Counted from the stretch's first letter, positions 7,953-16,571 are shown. The stretch: 56,157 nucleotides of DNA from Streptomyces gelaticus (GCF_014649535.1 NZ_BMTF01000015.1:1-56157); one strand, 5' to 3'. Translations and numbers: made by a program. The notes: a model not told the origin generated them from the letters alone.

Positions 7953-9692
7953 ATGCTCGACCACCTCATCCGCGGAGCGACCGTCGTGGACGGCACCGGC
8001 GGGCCCTCGTACCCCGCCGACATCGGCATCCGTGACGGCCGCATCGCCGTCGTCGCCGAACCGGGCACGCTCACCGAGGAGGCCGTCACCACCGAGGACG
8101 CCACCGGCCTGGTCCTCGCGCCCGGGTTCGTCGACCCGCACACGCACTACGACGCCCAGCTCTTCTGGGACCCGTACGCCACCCCGTCCATGAACCACGG
8201 CGTCACCACCGTCGCCGGAGGCAACTGCGGGTTCACCCTCGCCCCGCTGCACCCCGGGCGCCCCGAGGACGCCGACTACACCCGCCGCATGATGTCGCGG
8301 GTGGAGGGCATGGCCCTCAAGGCGCTGGAGGAGGGCGTCGACTGGACCTGGTCCAGCTTCCGCGAATACCTCGACGCCCTCGAAGGGCGGATCGCCGTCA
8401 ACGCCGGGTTCATGGTCGGGCACTGCGCCCTGCGCAGGCACGTCATGGGCGCCGACGCGATCGGCGGACAGCCCACCCCCGCGCAGCTCGACGCCATGCT
8501 CGCGCTGTTCCACGACGCGATGGACGCCGGGGCCTGGGGGCTGTCCACCACCCAGTCCGCCAGCCACTCCGACGGCGACGGGCAGCCCGTCGCCTCCCGG
8601 CACGCGCTCCCGGAGGAGCTCCTCGCCCTCTCCCGGGCCGTCGGCGAACACGAGGGCACCCAGCTCGAAGCGATCGTCGCGGGCTGCCTCGACCAGTTCT
8701 CCGACGAGGAGATCGAGCTGCTCGTCGACATGACCGCCGCCGCCGGACGCCCGCTGAACTGGAACGTCCTCACCATCGACGCCGCCGTCCCCGAACGCGT
8801 ACCGCGTCAGCTCGTGCCCAGCGAACGGGCCCGCCGGGCCGGTGGCCGGATCGTCGCGCTCACCATGCCGATCCTCACCCCGATGAACATGTCGCTCGGC
8901 ACCTTCTGCGCGCTCAACCTCATACCCGGCTGGGGCGACGTCCTCGCCCTCCCCGTGCCCGAGCGCATCGAACGGCTCCGCGACGCCGGCACCCGCGCCG
9001 AGATGCTCCGCCGCGCCGACAGCAAGGAGGCCGGCGTCTTCCGCCGCCTCGCCGACTTCGGCCGGTACGTCATCGGCGACACCTACAGCGAGGCCAACGA
9101 AGGGCTGACCGGCCGCGTCGTGCGCGACATCGCCGCCGAGCGCGGCCTGGACCCCTTCCACTGCCTCGTCGAGATCTGCGCCGCCGACGAGCTGCGCACG
9201 GTGCTCTGGCCCATGCCCACCGACAACGACCCCGCCTCCTGGGCGCTGCGCCGCGAGACCTGGGAGCACGAGGACGTCATGCTCGGCGGCTCCGACGCGG
9301 GTGCCCACCTGGACCGGATGTGCGGCGCCCCCTACACCACCCGGTTCCTCGGCGACTGCCTGCGCGGACGGAAGCTCGTCCCCCTCGAACAGGCGGTGAA
9401 GATGCTGACCGACGACCCCGCCCGGCTCTTCGGGCTCCGCGACCGGGGCCGGATCGAGGAGGGCTTCCACGCCGACCTCGTCCTCTTCGACCCGGAGCGC
9501 ATCGACGCCGGGCCCGCCACCCTCGTCCACGATCTGCCCGGCGACAGCCCCCGGCTCGACTCCCGGGCGATCGGCATCGTGTCGGTCCGGGTCAACGGCG
9601 TGGAGACGCTGCGCGACGACAAGGTGACCGGCGCGGTACCCGGCACGGTGCTGCGCTCCGGACGCGACACCCGGACGGTGAGCACCGTATGA
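7953..9692 (+). CDS. N-acyl-D-amino-acid deacylase-type amidohydrolase
   Basis: This 579-residue metal-dependent hydrolase belongs to the D-aminoacylase branch of the amidohydrolase superfamily. Metal-site motifs are PHTHYDAQ (near residues 61-68), GGNCGF (near 90) and the late GSDAGAH with its catalytic Asp (near 450). The N- and C-terminal composite sheet (IRGATVVDGTG; GRIEEGFHADLVLFDP) is also typical. AGAAGGGA precedes ATG 7953; the frame is open further upstream without a ribosome site. Its stop overlaps the next start (ATGA), so it is translationally coupled to the aldehyde dehydrogenase. In this context it probably opens a lactam, lactone or cyclic amide, or deacylates an intermediate; D-amino acid activity is not assured. 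Confidence 0.82.
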   Translation: MLDHLIRGATVVDGTGGPSYPADIGIRDGRIAVVAEPGTLTEEAVTTEDATGLVLAPGFVDPHTHYDAQLFWDPYATPSMNHGVTTVAGGNCGFTLAPLHPGRPEDADYTRRMMSRVEGMALKALEEGVDWTWSSFREYLDALEGRIAVNAGFMVGHCALRRHVMGADAIGGQPTPAQLDAMLALFHDAMDAGAWGLSTTQSASHSDGDGQPVASRHALPEELLALSRAVGEHEGTQLEAIVAGCLDQFSDEEIELLVDMTAAAGRPLNWNVLTIDAAVPERVPRQLVPSERARRAGGRIVALTMPILTPMNMSLGTFCALNLIPGWGDVLALPVPERIERLRDAGTRAEMLRRADSKEAGVFRRLADFGRYVIGDTYSEANEGLTGRVVRDIAAERGLDPFHCLVEICAADELRTVLWPMPTDNDPASWALRRETWEHEDVMLGGSDAGAHLDRMCGAPYTTRFLGDCLRGRKLVPLEQAVKMLTDDPARLFGLRDRGRIEEGFHADLVLFDPERIDAGPATLVHDLPGDSPRLDSRAIGIVSVRVNGVETLRDDKVTGAVPGTVLRSGRDTRTVSTV

Positions 9693-11152
9693 GCGAGCAG
9701 AAGCGGAGTCTGTTCATCGGCGGGCGGTGGACCGAGCCCGAACACGGCCACTACGAGGTGATCGACCCGGCCACCGAGGAGGTCGTCGGCCTCGCGCCCG
9801 AGGCGAGCCGCGGGCAGGTCCACGCGGCGGCGGCCGCGGCCCGGGAGGCCTTCACCGGCTGGTCGCGCACCCGCCCCGAGGAGCGGGCCGAGATCCTCGA
9901 CAGGGCCGCCGGTCTGATGCTGCGCGATCTCGACGGCCACGCCGCGCTCGCCCGCGCGGAGAGCGGCGCCACCACGGCGACGGCCCGCGGGATGCAGGTC
10001 GCCGTCGGCGCCGCACGCTTCCGCCGGTACGCCAGGGGCGCCCTGGAACCGGTCGAGGAGCCGGTCGCACCGCAGATCAACGAGGCCGGGCCGATGGGGC
10101 GGGCCGGGGTCTTCGGGGCGCTCGCCGTCCGCCAGCCGGTCGGCGTCGTCACCTGCATCACCTCGTACAACAACCCCTGGGCCAACCCGGCGGGCAAGGT
10201 GGCCCCCGCGCTGGCGATGGGCAACACGGTCGTCGTGAAGCCCGCGCCGCAGGACCCGCTCTCCGTCTACCGGATGGCCGAGGCGCTCGAAGCGGCGGGT
10301 GTCCCGGCGGGCGTCGTCAATGTCGTCACCGGATCGGGCCCCGAGGCGGGCGAGGCCGCCGTCGACTCACCGGACGTCGACATGGTCAGCTTCACCGGCT
10401 CCACGGCCGTCGGGCAGCGCATCGCCGAGGTGTGCGGGCGGGGCATGAAGCGGCAGCTGATGGAGCTGGGCGGCAAGGGGGCCGCCGTCGTCCTCGACGA
10501 CGCGGACCTCGACTCGGCGGCGGCGGGGATCGGCACCACGTTCTCCTTCTACAGCGGCCAGATCTGTACGGCCCCGACCCGGGTCCTGGTCCAGCGCGGC
10601 GTCCATGACACGCTGCTCGGAAAGCTCGCCGCGTACGCGGCCCATCTGAAGGTGGGCGATCCGGCGGCCAGGGGCACGGTCGTCGGCCCGGTCATCTCGG
10701 CCGCCCACCGCGACCGCGTCGAGTCGTACATCGAGCTGGGCCGGAAGGAGGGGGCGAGGGTCGTCACGGGCGGCGACCGCCCGGCCGGGCCGGAGCGCGG
10801 CTTCTACGTCGCACCGACCCTGCTCGCCGACTGCACCAACGACATGCGCGTGGTGCGCGAGGAGATCTTCGGCCCGGTCGTCGTGGTCGTCCCCTTCGAC
10901 GACGAGGAGGAGGCCGTCGCGCTCGCCAACGACAGCGACTACGGGCTGATCGACTACGTCTGGTCCTCGGACGTGGCCCGCGCCTTCCGGGTGGCCCGGC
11001 GGCTGCGCGCCGGAGGGGTCGGCGTGAACACCGTCGGGCGGAACATGGAGGCCCCGTTCGGCGGGTTCAAGAAGAGCGGTGTCGGGCGCGACGTCGGCTC
11101 GTACGCGCTGCACGCGTACAGCGAACTCCAGTCGATCGTCTGGCCCGGCTGA
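9689..11152 (+). CDS. NAD(P)-dependent aldehyde dehydrogenase
   Basis: This 487-residue ALDH superfamily member has catalytic Cys293 in GQICTAP, general base Glu259 in MELGGKG, cofactor motif FTGSTAVG and the conserved EEIFGPVV and PFGGFKKSG segments. The start ATG 9689 overlaps the upstream stop by four bases. A long open frame exists upstream in the same phase but is only a shadow of the amidohydrolase gene. It would oxidise the aldehyde produced by the earlier enzymes to an acid. A strong terminator follows at once, so it ends the operon. Confidence 0.9.
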   Translation: MSEQKRSLFIGGRWTEPEHGHYEVIDPATEEVVGLAPEASRGQVHAAAAAAREAFTGWSRTRPEERAEILDRAAGLMLRDLDGHAALARAESGATTATARGMQVAVGAARFRRYARGALEPVEEPVAPQINEAGPMGRAGVFGALAVRQPVGVVTCITSYNNPWANPAGKVAPALAMGNTVVVKPAPQDPLSVYRMAEALEAAGVPAGVVNVVTGSGPEAGEAAVDSPDVDMVSFTGSTAVGQRIAEVCGRGMKRQLMELGGKGAAVVLDDADLDSAAAGIGTTFSFYSGQICTAPTRVLVQRGVHDTLLGKLAAYAAHLKVGDPAARGTVVGPVISAAHRDRVESYIELGRKEGARVVTGGDRPAGPERGFYVAPTLLADCTNDMRVVREEIFGPVVVVVPFDDEEEAVALANDSDYGLIDYVWSSDVARAFRVARRLRAGGVGVNTVGRNMEAPFGGFKKSGVGRDVGSYALHAYSELQSIVWPG

Positions 11153-11163
11153 ACCGGCAGGCG

Positions 11164-11196
11164 CCCGTGGGTGTTCGCTGAGCGGACACCCACGGG
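11164..11196 (+). terminator. terminator of the catabolic operon
   Basis: An 11-bp perfect stem (11164-11174 with 11186-11196), extended inward by three more pairs including one wobble, is followed by AAATTTTG. It begins 12 bp after the ALDH stop codon. Confidence 0.85.
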
Positions 11197-11399
11197 AAAT
11201 TTTGAACCGTCACAAAACGGACAGTGCTTCGGTTCCCGTACGGTGCTGCGATCGGGCCTTGGCCTCGCATCGTAAGGAACTTTTCGCGAACCGCCTTCAA
11301 TTAATCAAGTGCCTTCCGTATTGTTACCTGGAATTCAAGGTCGAGGCGGTGGAGTCTCATCCTCCGGATGTGGAAATCGCAGCGTTTATCGTCCTTTTC

Positions 11400-12965
11400 A
11401 TGACTCAGCTGGACGTGCGGCCACAGGCCGGAGATGCGGCACGGGGCTCCGCCCGGGCCGGCAGCGAGGTACGCGGCAAGGGCCTCGGCGGGAACTCCGT
11501 CGGCCTGATGGGCAGTGCCGTCATCGGCATCTCCACCGTCGCCCCCGTCTACTGCCTCACCTCCACCCTCGGTTCCACCGCGGGAGAGGTCGGCGTGCAG
11601 ATGCCCGCCGTCTTCCTGGCCGGCTTCCTGCCGATGCTGCTCGTCGCCTTCGCGTACCGCGAGCTCAACAAGGCCATGCCGGACTGCGGCACCTCCTTCA
11701 CCTGGACGGTCAAGGCGTTCGGCCCGCGCGTCGGCTGGATGTGCGGCTGGGGCCTGGTCATCGCGACGATCATCGTCCTGTCCAACCTGGCGGGCGTCGC
11801 CACCTCGTACTTCTGGCTCCTGGCGGGTGAGATCACCGGCAACGACTCGATCGCCGCCCTGGACGACAGCAAGCCCGTCCACATCGTGACCTGTCTGGCC
11901 CTGATCGCGATCGCCACGGCGATCAGCTACCGGGGGATGACGGCCACCAAGGGCGTCCAGTACGCGCTGGTCGGCCTCCAGCTCATCGTCCTCGCGGTCT
12001 TCGTGGCGATGGCCGTGCAGAAGGCGGGCAGCGGGGAGTTCGCCTCGTCCCTGGACTTCTCCTGGTCCTGGCTGAACCCGTTCGCGGTGCAGTCCTTCGC
12101 CGCGTTCACCGCCGGTCTGTCGCTGTCGATCTTCATGTTCTGGGGCTGGGACGCCTGTCTGACCGCCAACGAGGAGACCACCGGCAGCGAGAAGACCCCC
12201 GGCCGGGCCGCGCTCATCGCGATGGTCGTGCTGGTCGGCTCCTACCTGGCCACCGGCGTCGCCGCCCAGATGGCCGTCGGCTCCGGCACCTCCGGCCTGG
12301 GCCTGGCCAACCCCGACACCTCCGACAACGTCTTCGCCGCGCTGGCCGGTCCGGTCATGGGTCCCGGCCTCGGCATCCTGCTCTTCGTCGCCGTGCTCGC
12401 CTCGGCCGCCGCGAGCCTGCAGACCACCTTCATCCCGGTGGCCCGCACGGTGCTGGCGATGTCCACGTACGAGGCCCTGCCCGCCTCGTACGCCCGGGTC
12501 CACCCGCGCTTCCGGACGCCGGGGAGGGCCACGATCACCGCGGGCGTCGCGACCGGTGTCTTCTACACGGTCATGACCCTGGTCAGCGAGCACGTCCTGG
12601 TCGACACGATCTACGCACTCGGCCTCATGATCTGCTTCTACTACGCGCTGACGGCGTTCGCCTGCGTCTGGTTCTTCCGCGCCGACCTCACCCGTTCCTT
12701 CCGCGACCTGGTCTTCAAGGGCCTGTTCCCGGGCGCCGGCGGCATCCTGCTCACCGCGGTCTTCGGCAAGACCCTCTACGACATGTGGAACCCGGCGTAC
12801 GGCTCCGGCTCGTCGGTCTTCGGGGTCGGCTCGGTGTTCGTCATCGGCGTCGGGCTGCTGGTCCTCGGTGTGGTGCTGATGCTGGTGATGCAGCGCCGCA
12901 GCCCGGCGTTCTTCCGCGGCGAGGTGCTGACCAAGGAGACCCCGGCGCTGATCGTCGAGGACTGA
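11400..12965 (+). CDS. APC superfamily amino acid permease
   Basis: This is an about 521-residue integral membrane transporter with about twelve hydrophobic helices. The first helix region (GNSVGLMGSAVIGISTVAPV) has the unwound Gly-rich motif of APC proteins, and GTSFTWTVKAFGPRVG is typical of the amino-acid/polyamine family. It should import an amino acid or amine by proton symport. ATG 11400 is selected because it yields the conserved MTQLD beginning, but it lacks a clear Shine-Dalgarno sequence; an in-frame GTG at 11349 is possible. The upstream 120 bp are A+T-rich. It follows the catabolic cluster but is separated by a terminator and has no regulon operator. Confidence 0.82.
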   Translation: MTQLDVRPQAGDAARGSARAGSEVRGKGLGGNSVGLMGSAVIGISTVAPVYCLTSTLGSTAGEVGVQMPAVFLAGFLPMLLVAFAYRELNKAMPDCGTSFTWTVKAFGPRVGWMCGWGLVIATIIVLSNLAGVATSYFWLLAGEITGNDSIAALDDSKPVHIVTCLALIAIATAISYRGMTATKGVQYALVGLQLIVLAVFVAMAVQKAGSGEFASSLDFSWSWLNPFAVQSFAAFTAGLSLSIFMFWGWDACLTANEETTGSEKTPGRAALIAMVVLVGSYLATGVAAQMAVGSGTSGLGLANPDTSDNVFAALAGPVMGPGLGILLFVAVLASAAASLQTTFIPVARTVLAMSTYEALPASYARVHPRFRTPGRATITAGVATGVFYTVMTLVSEHVLVDTIYALGLMICFYYALTAFACVWFFRADLTRSFRDLVFKGLFPGAGGILLTAVFGKTLYDMWNPAYGSGSSVFGVGSVFVIGVGLLVLGVVLMLVMQRRSPAFFRGEVLTKETPALIVED

Positions 12966-13033
12966 GGCCCGAGGCCCGGCGGCCCGGCGGGGCGTCCGCG
13001 GAAAACCCCGTGCGCGGGGGCGCGGCGGCGGGC

Positions 13034-13039
13034 TAGGGT
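13034..13039 (+). promoter_or_regulatory. -10 box of a leaderless transcript
   Basis: TAGGGT is followed by exactly seven bases and then the ATG of the nine-codon ORF. This is the spacing seen at leaderless starts in Streptomyces. No good -35 is visible. Confidence 0.45.
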
Positions 13040-13046
13040 CCCGGGC

Positions 13047-13076
13047 ATGGACTCCTTCCTTCAGATCTACGGCTGA
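13047..13076 (+). CDS. nine-codon leader ORF (MDSFLQIYG)
   Basis: ATG-to-TGA encodes MDSFLQIYG. It would be translated from a leaderless mRNA because a -10-like TAGGGT sits seven bases before the ATG. It lies 179 bp upstream of the glycosyltransferase start, and the gap contains two tandem hairpins. The position is that of a ribosome-stalling leader peptide. Leader peptides control several macrolide-resistance genes in bacteria; that this one does so is inference. It could equally be a chance ORF. Confidence 0.4.
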   Translation: MDSFLQIYG

Positions 13077-13110
13077 CACGCGGGCGGGGCAGGTACCCCG
13101 TCCCGGCAGG

Positions 13111-13218
13111 TCCGAGTGCGCCCACGGCGATTCCCGCCCGTGGCCGGCGCACCGGACCGCTGTGTCCGAGTGCGCCCACAGTGATTTCCGCCTGTGGCCT
13201 GCGCACCGGACCGCTGTG
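13111..13218 (+). repeat. two tandem 54-bp hairpin units with a compensatory change
   Basis: Units 13111-13164 and 13165-13218 differ at five positions. Each folds as GTGCGC/GCGCAC plus a second helix. In unit 1 the second helix is CCACGG (13122-13127) with CCGTGG (13138-13143); in unit 2 it is CCACAG (13176-13181) with CTGTGG (13192-13197). A G-C pair has become A-T on both strands of the stem, so pairing appears to be selected. Arms of one unit can also pair with those of the other, allowing alternative structures. The second unit ends 37 bp before the glycosyltransferase ATG. Confidence 0.7.
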
Positions 13219-13255
13219 TCCCATTCGCCGTAGACCTGAAAAGAAGTGATCGTCC

Positions 13256-14431
13256 ATGTCACGTCGTCGTGCCCATGTCGCGATGATCGGCATTCCCGCC
13301 GTCAGCCATGTCCTGCCGAGCCTTGAGATCATCCGCGAGCTGGTGGCCCGCGGCCACCGGGTGACCTACGCCAACGACCCGGCGGTGGCCGGGCTGATCG
13401 AGGCCACCGGCGCCGAGTTCGTCCCCTACAAGTCCGTACTGCCGGTCGCCGACAACGACTGGCCCGAGGACCCCATCGGCGCGATGGGTGTCTTCCTCGA
13501 CGACGCGGTGCAGGCCCTCCCGCAGCTGCGTGCCGTCTACGACCGCGACCCCGCGGACCTGTATCTCTACGACATCGGCGCCTACCCGGCGCGTGTCCTC
13601 GCCGAGACGCAGGGCCGTCCCCTCATGCAGCTCTCCCCGACCTTCGTGGGCTGGGAGGGCTACGACCAGGACGTCGCGGCGCAGCTGTGGCAGCTGCCGG
13701 GCGCCGACGCGTACCGGGCGAGGTTCACCCGCTGGCTCGCCGACTGCGGGGCGTCCACCACCGACATGGAGGCCTTCTGCGGACGGCCCGCGCACACCCT
13801 GGCGACGATCCCGAAGGCGATGCAGCCGCATGCCGACCGGGTCGACACCGGCACGGTCACCTTCGTCGGCCCGTGCTTCGGCACCCGGGCGGACACGGCG
13901 GCCTGGACGCGTCCCGCCGGTGCCGAGAACGTGCTGCTGGTCTCCCTGGGCTCGGCGTTCACCAACCGGCCCGAGTTCTACCGCCAGTGCCTGGCCGCGT
14001 ACGGCGACCTGCCGGGCTGGCACGTGGTGCTCCAGATCGGGAAGTACACGGACCCGGCGGAACTCGGCGACATCCCGTCCAATGTCGAGGTGCACTCCTG
14101 GGTGCCCCAGCTCGCGATCCTGGAGCAGGCCGATGCCTTCGTCACGCACGCGGGCATGGGCGGCAGCAGCGAGGGGCTGTTCACCGGTGTGCCGATGATC
14201 GCCGTGCCGCAGGCCGCCGACCAGTTCACCAACGCCGACCGGCTGGTCGAGCTGGGAGTGGCCCGCCGCATCGACACCGATCAGGCCACCGCCGAGGCCC
14301 TGCGGACCGCCCTGACCGGACTCGTCACCGACCCGGAGGTGGCCCGCCGGTCCGCGCGGCTGCGCGCCGCCGCGCGGGCCGAGGGCGGCACCACGCGGGC
14401 CGCCGACCTCATCGAGGAACTGCTGGACTGA
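13256..14431 (+). CDS. MGT family (macrolide-type) glycosyltransferase
   Basis: This 391-residue GT1-family enzyme has a GT-B fold. The N-terminal acceptor domain starts AHVAMIGIPAVSHVLPSL, with the His expected as catalytic base. The C-terminal donor domain has HSWVPQLAILEQADAFVTHAG and GGSSEGLFTGVPM, the UDP-sugar binding signature. Closest known functional group: glycosyltransferases that inactivate macrolides by adding glucose from UDP-glucose, and relatives acting on other natural products. ATG 13256 follows AGAAG. It is preceded by the leader ORF and tandem hairpins, which suggests inducible expression. Convergent with the HhH gene. Substrate inferred only. Confidence 0.82.
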   Translation: MSRRRAHVAMIGIPAVSHVLPSLEIIRELVARGHRVTYANDPAVAGLIEATGAEFVPYKSVLPVADNDWPEDPIGAMGVFLDDAVQALPQLRAVYDRDPADLYLYDIGAYPARVLAETQGRPLMQLSPTFVGWEGYDQDVAAQLWQLPGADAYRARFTRWLADCGASTTDMEAFCGRPAHTLATIPKAMQPHADRVDTGTVTFVGPCFGTRADTAAWTRPAGAENVLLVSLGSAFTNRPEFYRQCLAAYGDLPGWHVVLQIGKYTDPAELGDIPSNVEVHSWVPQLAILEQADAFVTHAGMGGSSEGLFTGVPMIAVPQAADQFTNADRLVELGVARRIDTDQATAEALRTALTGLVTDPEVARRSARLRAAARAEGGTTRAADLIEELLD

Positions 14432-14440
14432 CCGGCAGCC

Positions 14441-14464
14441 CTCCCGCCCCGCCGGGCGCGGGAG
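14441..14464. terminator. bidirectional terminator
   Basis: CTCCCGC/GCGGGAG has a 10-nt loop and lies between two convergent genes whose stops are 37 bp apart. Confidence 0.55.
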
Positions 14465-14468
14465 CGCC

Positions 14469-15182
14469 TCAGGTGTGAGCCCTGACGTCGTCCACGACGT
14501 GCTTGTCCAGCGCGGCACGCACCAGGGCCGCCGCGAGCACGGCGATCCCGCGCCCGTCCGTCTGCTCGCCCCGGCCGGCCCCTCGCGCCGGCCGGGGCGG
14601 CTCGGCCTGCATCGCCTGCTCCGCCGACCTCGCCAGCTCCGCCAGCCGGGCCGGTGAGGCGGGCAGCCCCAGGCGTTCGGCGCCCTGGAACGCCTTTCCG
14701 TCCACGAACGGGGCCAGCTCCGGCCACACGGCCTGCGCCTCGCGTACGAAGATGTCCGCGCCGGCCGGGCCGATGCCCGGGGTCCGGCGCAGCCCGGCCC
14801 GCAGGGTGTCCAGGTCGCCGTCGGCCTCCTCGCGCAGCCGCCGCAGGTCGCCGCCGTGGTCGTCCAGCAGGAGCTGTGCACCCTGGCCGAGCTGGGTGGC
14901 GGTCCGCTCGTCGTAGCGCCGGTAGCCGCCCTCGCCCAGCGCGTCCACCCGCTGCTGCCAGGTCGCCGCGGCCATCAGGCGCGGCGAGCGCATGCCGTGG
15001 CCGAACAGCGCCCGCGCCGCCGCCACCGCCACGGAGGCGCGGATGCGGGCGCTCAACAGATCGCTGAGGACGAGGAGTTGGTACAGCGGCTGCGGGGTGT
15101 TCCGCAGCCGGATCCCGGCCTCGGCCGCGTACGTGGTTCCGTGGCGGGCGAGCAGGACCTCCACGGTGTCGCGGGCGCTCAT
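14469..15182 (-). CDS. HhH motif protein, endonuclease III-like
   Basis: This 237-residue protein contains a helix-hairpin-helix (RRTPGIGPAGADIFVREAQ, around residue 140), followed by an Asp (APFVD) at about the position of the catalytic Asp of the endonuclease III/HhH-GPD superfamily. No 4Fe-4S Cys cluster is visible, so it is a reduced or divergent DNA glycosylase/AP-lyase-like protein. The ATG at 15182 is preceded by GGAGGG and overlaps the upstream stop by four bases, so it is translationally coupled to the phosphoesterase gene. A role in base repair with its partner is inferred. Confidence 0.65.
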   Translation of the reverse strand: MSARDTVEVLLARHGTTYAAEAGIRLRNTPQPLYQLLVLSDLLSARIRASVAVAAARALFGHGMRSPRLMAAATWQQRVDALGEGGYRRYDERTATQLGQGAQLLLDDHGGDLRRLREEADGDLDTLRAGLRRTPGIGPAGADIFVREAQAVWPELAPFVDGKAFQGAERLGLPASPARLAELARSAEQAMQAEPPRPARGAGRGEQTDGRGIAVLAAALVRAALDKHVVDDVRAHT

Positions 15183-15820
15183 GGGGACCCGCTTCCCTCC
15201 TCGGCCGCGACCTGGGCCAGGGTGCGGCCGGTGCGGGCCGAACGCGCGAGGTACGGGTCCGGCGCCTCGGGGCCGTCCTGGGTGGCCTGGCCGTCCTTGG
15301 CCTTGATCAGCATCCATACCTCTTCACCCGGGGCGTCGCCGCCCTTGAAGCGGGTGAGGGCGAACTCGCCGTGCAGCTTGGTCCCGTCGAGCCAGAACGT
15401 CGCGTGGCCGTCCTCCAGGGACTGCTCGAACGGCACCGGCGTGCCCCATCGGTCGTGGCTGAGCGGCCGGTAGGTGCCCTGGTCCCAGACGATCACCGTG
15501 CCGCCGCCGGACTCGCCCTCGGCGATGACGCCCTCGAACGTGCGGTACTCCAGCGGGTGGTCCTCGGTCGGGACGGCCAGCCGCCGCTCGCGCGGGTTCT
15601 CCGAGGGGCCGCGCGGCACGGCCCACGACTTCAGTACGCCGCCGACCTCCAGCCGGAAGTCGAAGTGCATGCGCCGCGCCTGGTGGATCTGCACGACGAA
15701 GCAGGGGGCCGCGCCCGTCCGTGCTCCCTTGCCCGTTGCTGCTGCATCGCCCGTCCGGTCGTCGTCGCCCGTTCCTGCTGCGTTGCCCGTCCGGTCGTCG
15801 TTGTCACCGGTCGCATCCAT
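15179..15820 (-). CDS. stand-alone LigD-type 3'-phosphoesterase domain protein
   Basis: This 213-residue protein is the phosphoesterase (PE) module of bacterial DNA ligase D. FVVQIHQARRMHFDFRLE (residues about 41-58) carries the catalytic His/Asp/Arg set, and GGVLKSWAVPRGPS and DHPLEY follow. PE removes ribonucleotides and phosphates from 3' ends during non-homologous end joining. No ligase or polymerase domain is attached. The first about 35 residues are a low-complexity repeat (GDDDRTGDAAATG) that arises from short direct DNA repeats at about 15730-15815; it may be a linker or a slippage expansion. First gene of a two-gene unit with the HhH protein. Confidence 0.85.
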   Translation of the reverse strand: MDATGDNDDRTGNAAGTGDDDRTGDAAATGKGARTGAAPCFVVQIHQARRMHFDFRLEVGGVLKSWAVPRGPSENPRERRLAVPTEDHPLEYRTFEGVIAEGESGGGTVIVWDQGTYRPLSHDRWGTPVPFEQSLEDGHATFWLDGTKLHGEFALTRFKGGDAPGEEVWMLIKAKDGQATQDGPEAPDPYLARSARTGRTLAQVAAEEGSGSP

Positions 15821-15924
15821 CCGGACACCTCCTACGGCAGCCCCCGCCCGGTGCTCCTTCCACTGTGACGCCCCCGGTCGCGAAGCGCACCGGGACGGGT
15901 TCCGGCGCCGAGCTCAATGTTATG

Positions 15925-15938
15925 TAGACTGACCTACC
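15925..15938. promoter_or_regulatory. possible TetR autoregulatory dyad
   Basis: GTAG-n6-CTAC lies 22 bp before the TetR start in an A+T-rich promoter region, overlapping a TATGTA-like -10. The symmetry is short. It is unlike the TCTGACG regulon box. Confidence 0.3.
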
Positions 15939-15959
15939 TAATTAAGGAGGCGGGCAGAC

Positions 15960-16571
15960 ATGGACGAGGCGAAGGCCGAGGAGAAGCAGCCGGTGAAGCG
16001 GCGGCGGGGGGCGGCGCGCGGGCGGATCCTCGACGCCGCCGCGCGCCGGTTCTACGCGGACGGCGTGGCCGCGACGGGCATCGACACGATCACGGCCGAG
16101 GCCAAAGTCGCCAAGATGAGCCTCTACAACAACTTCGACTCCAAGGCCGACCTCGTCCGCGCCTACCTGGAGGCCAGGCACGAGGAGTGGCTCGGTCTCT
16201 ACCGGCACCGGCTGACCGGAGCGCAGGGCCCGGCCGACGCCGTCCTGGCCGTCTTCGACGCCTACGCCGACCACGCCGATTTCGCCTACGAGCACGGCTT
16301 CCGGGGCTGCGGACTGCTCAATGCGGCCGCCGAGCTGCCCACCGGACACGAGGGCCGGGCCGTGGTGCGCCGCCACAAGGAACAGGTCGAGAGCCTGCTC
16401 GCCGCCCACCTCCGGGAGCTGCTGCCCGGCCAGGAGGAGCGGGTCCGCGCCCTGGCGGAGCACCTGGCGTTCCTGCTCGAAGGGGCCATCGTGCGCGCCG
16501 GCCTCGAAGGCGACGGTGCGCGCATGCGCAGCGCCCGGGACCTGGCGGCATCCCTGGTGGGCGCCCTGTGA
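15960..16571 (+). CDS. TetR family transcriptional regulator
   Basis: This 203-residue repressor has an N-terminal HTH (GRILDAAARRFYADGVAATG, then DTITAEAKVAKMSLYNNFDSK at residues about 40-60) matching the TetR signature. The C-terminal ligand domain resembles the YxaF/LmrA-like group. AAGGAGG precedes ATG 15960. The gene overlaps the EamA transporter by four bases (GTGA), so it probably represses its own transporter operon and responds to the exported compound. It is not an obvious regulator of the catabolic regulon because its own promoter lacks that operator. Confidence 0.85.
   Translation: MDEAKAEEKQPVKRRRGAARGRILDAAARRFYADGVAATGIDTITAEAKVAKMSLYNNFDSKADLVRAYLEARHEEWLGLYRHRLTGAQGPADAVLAVFDAYADHADFAYEHGFRGCGLLNAAAELPTGHEGRAVVRRHKEQVESLLAAHLRELLPGQEERVRALAEHLAFLLEGAIVRAGLEGDGARMRSARDLAASLVGAL

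Noticed and set aside
11349..11399. Earlier GTG start for the APC permease
   Set aside because: It would add residues unlike the family N-terminus; kept only as an alternative.
15960..16571. TetR gene as regulator of the TCTGACG regulon
   Set aside because: It is tightly coupled to a transporter and its own promoter lacks the box; the regulon regulator is more likely elsewhere.
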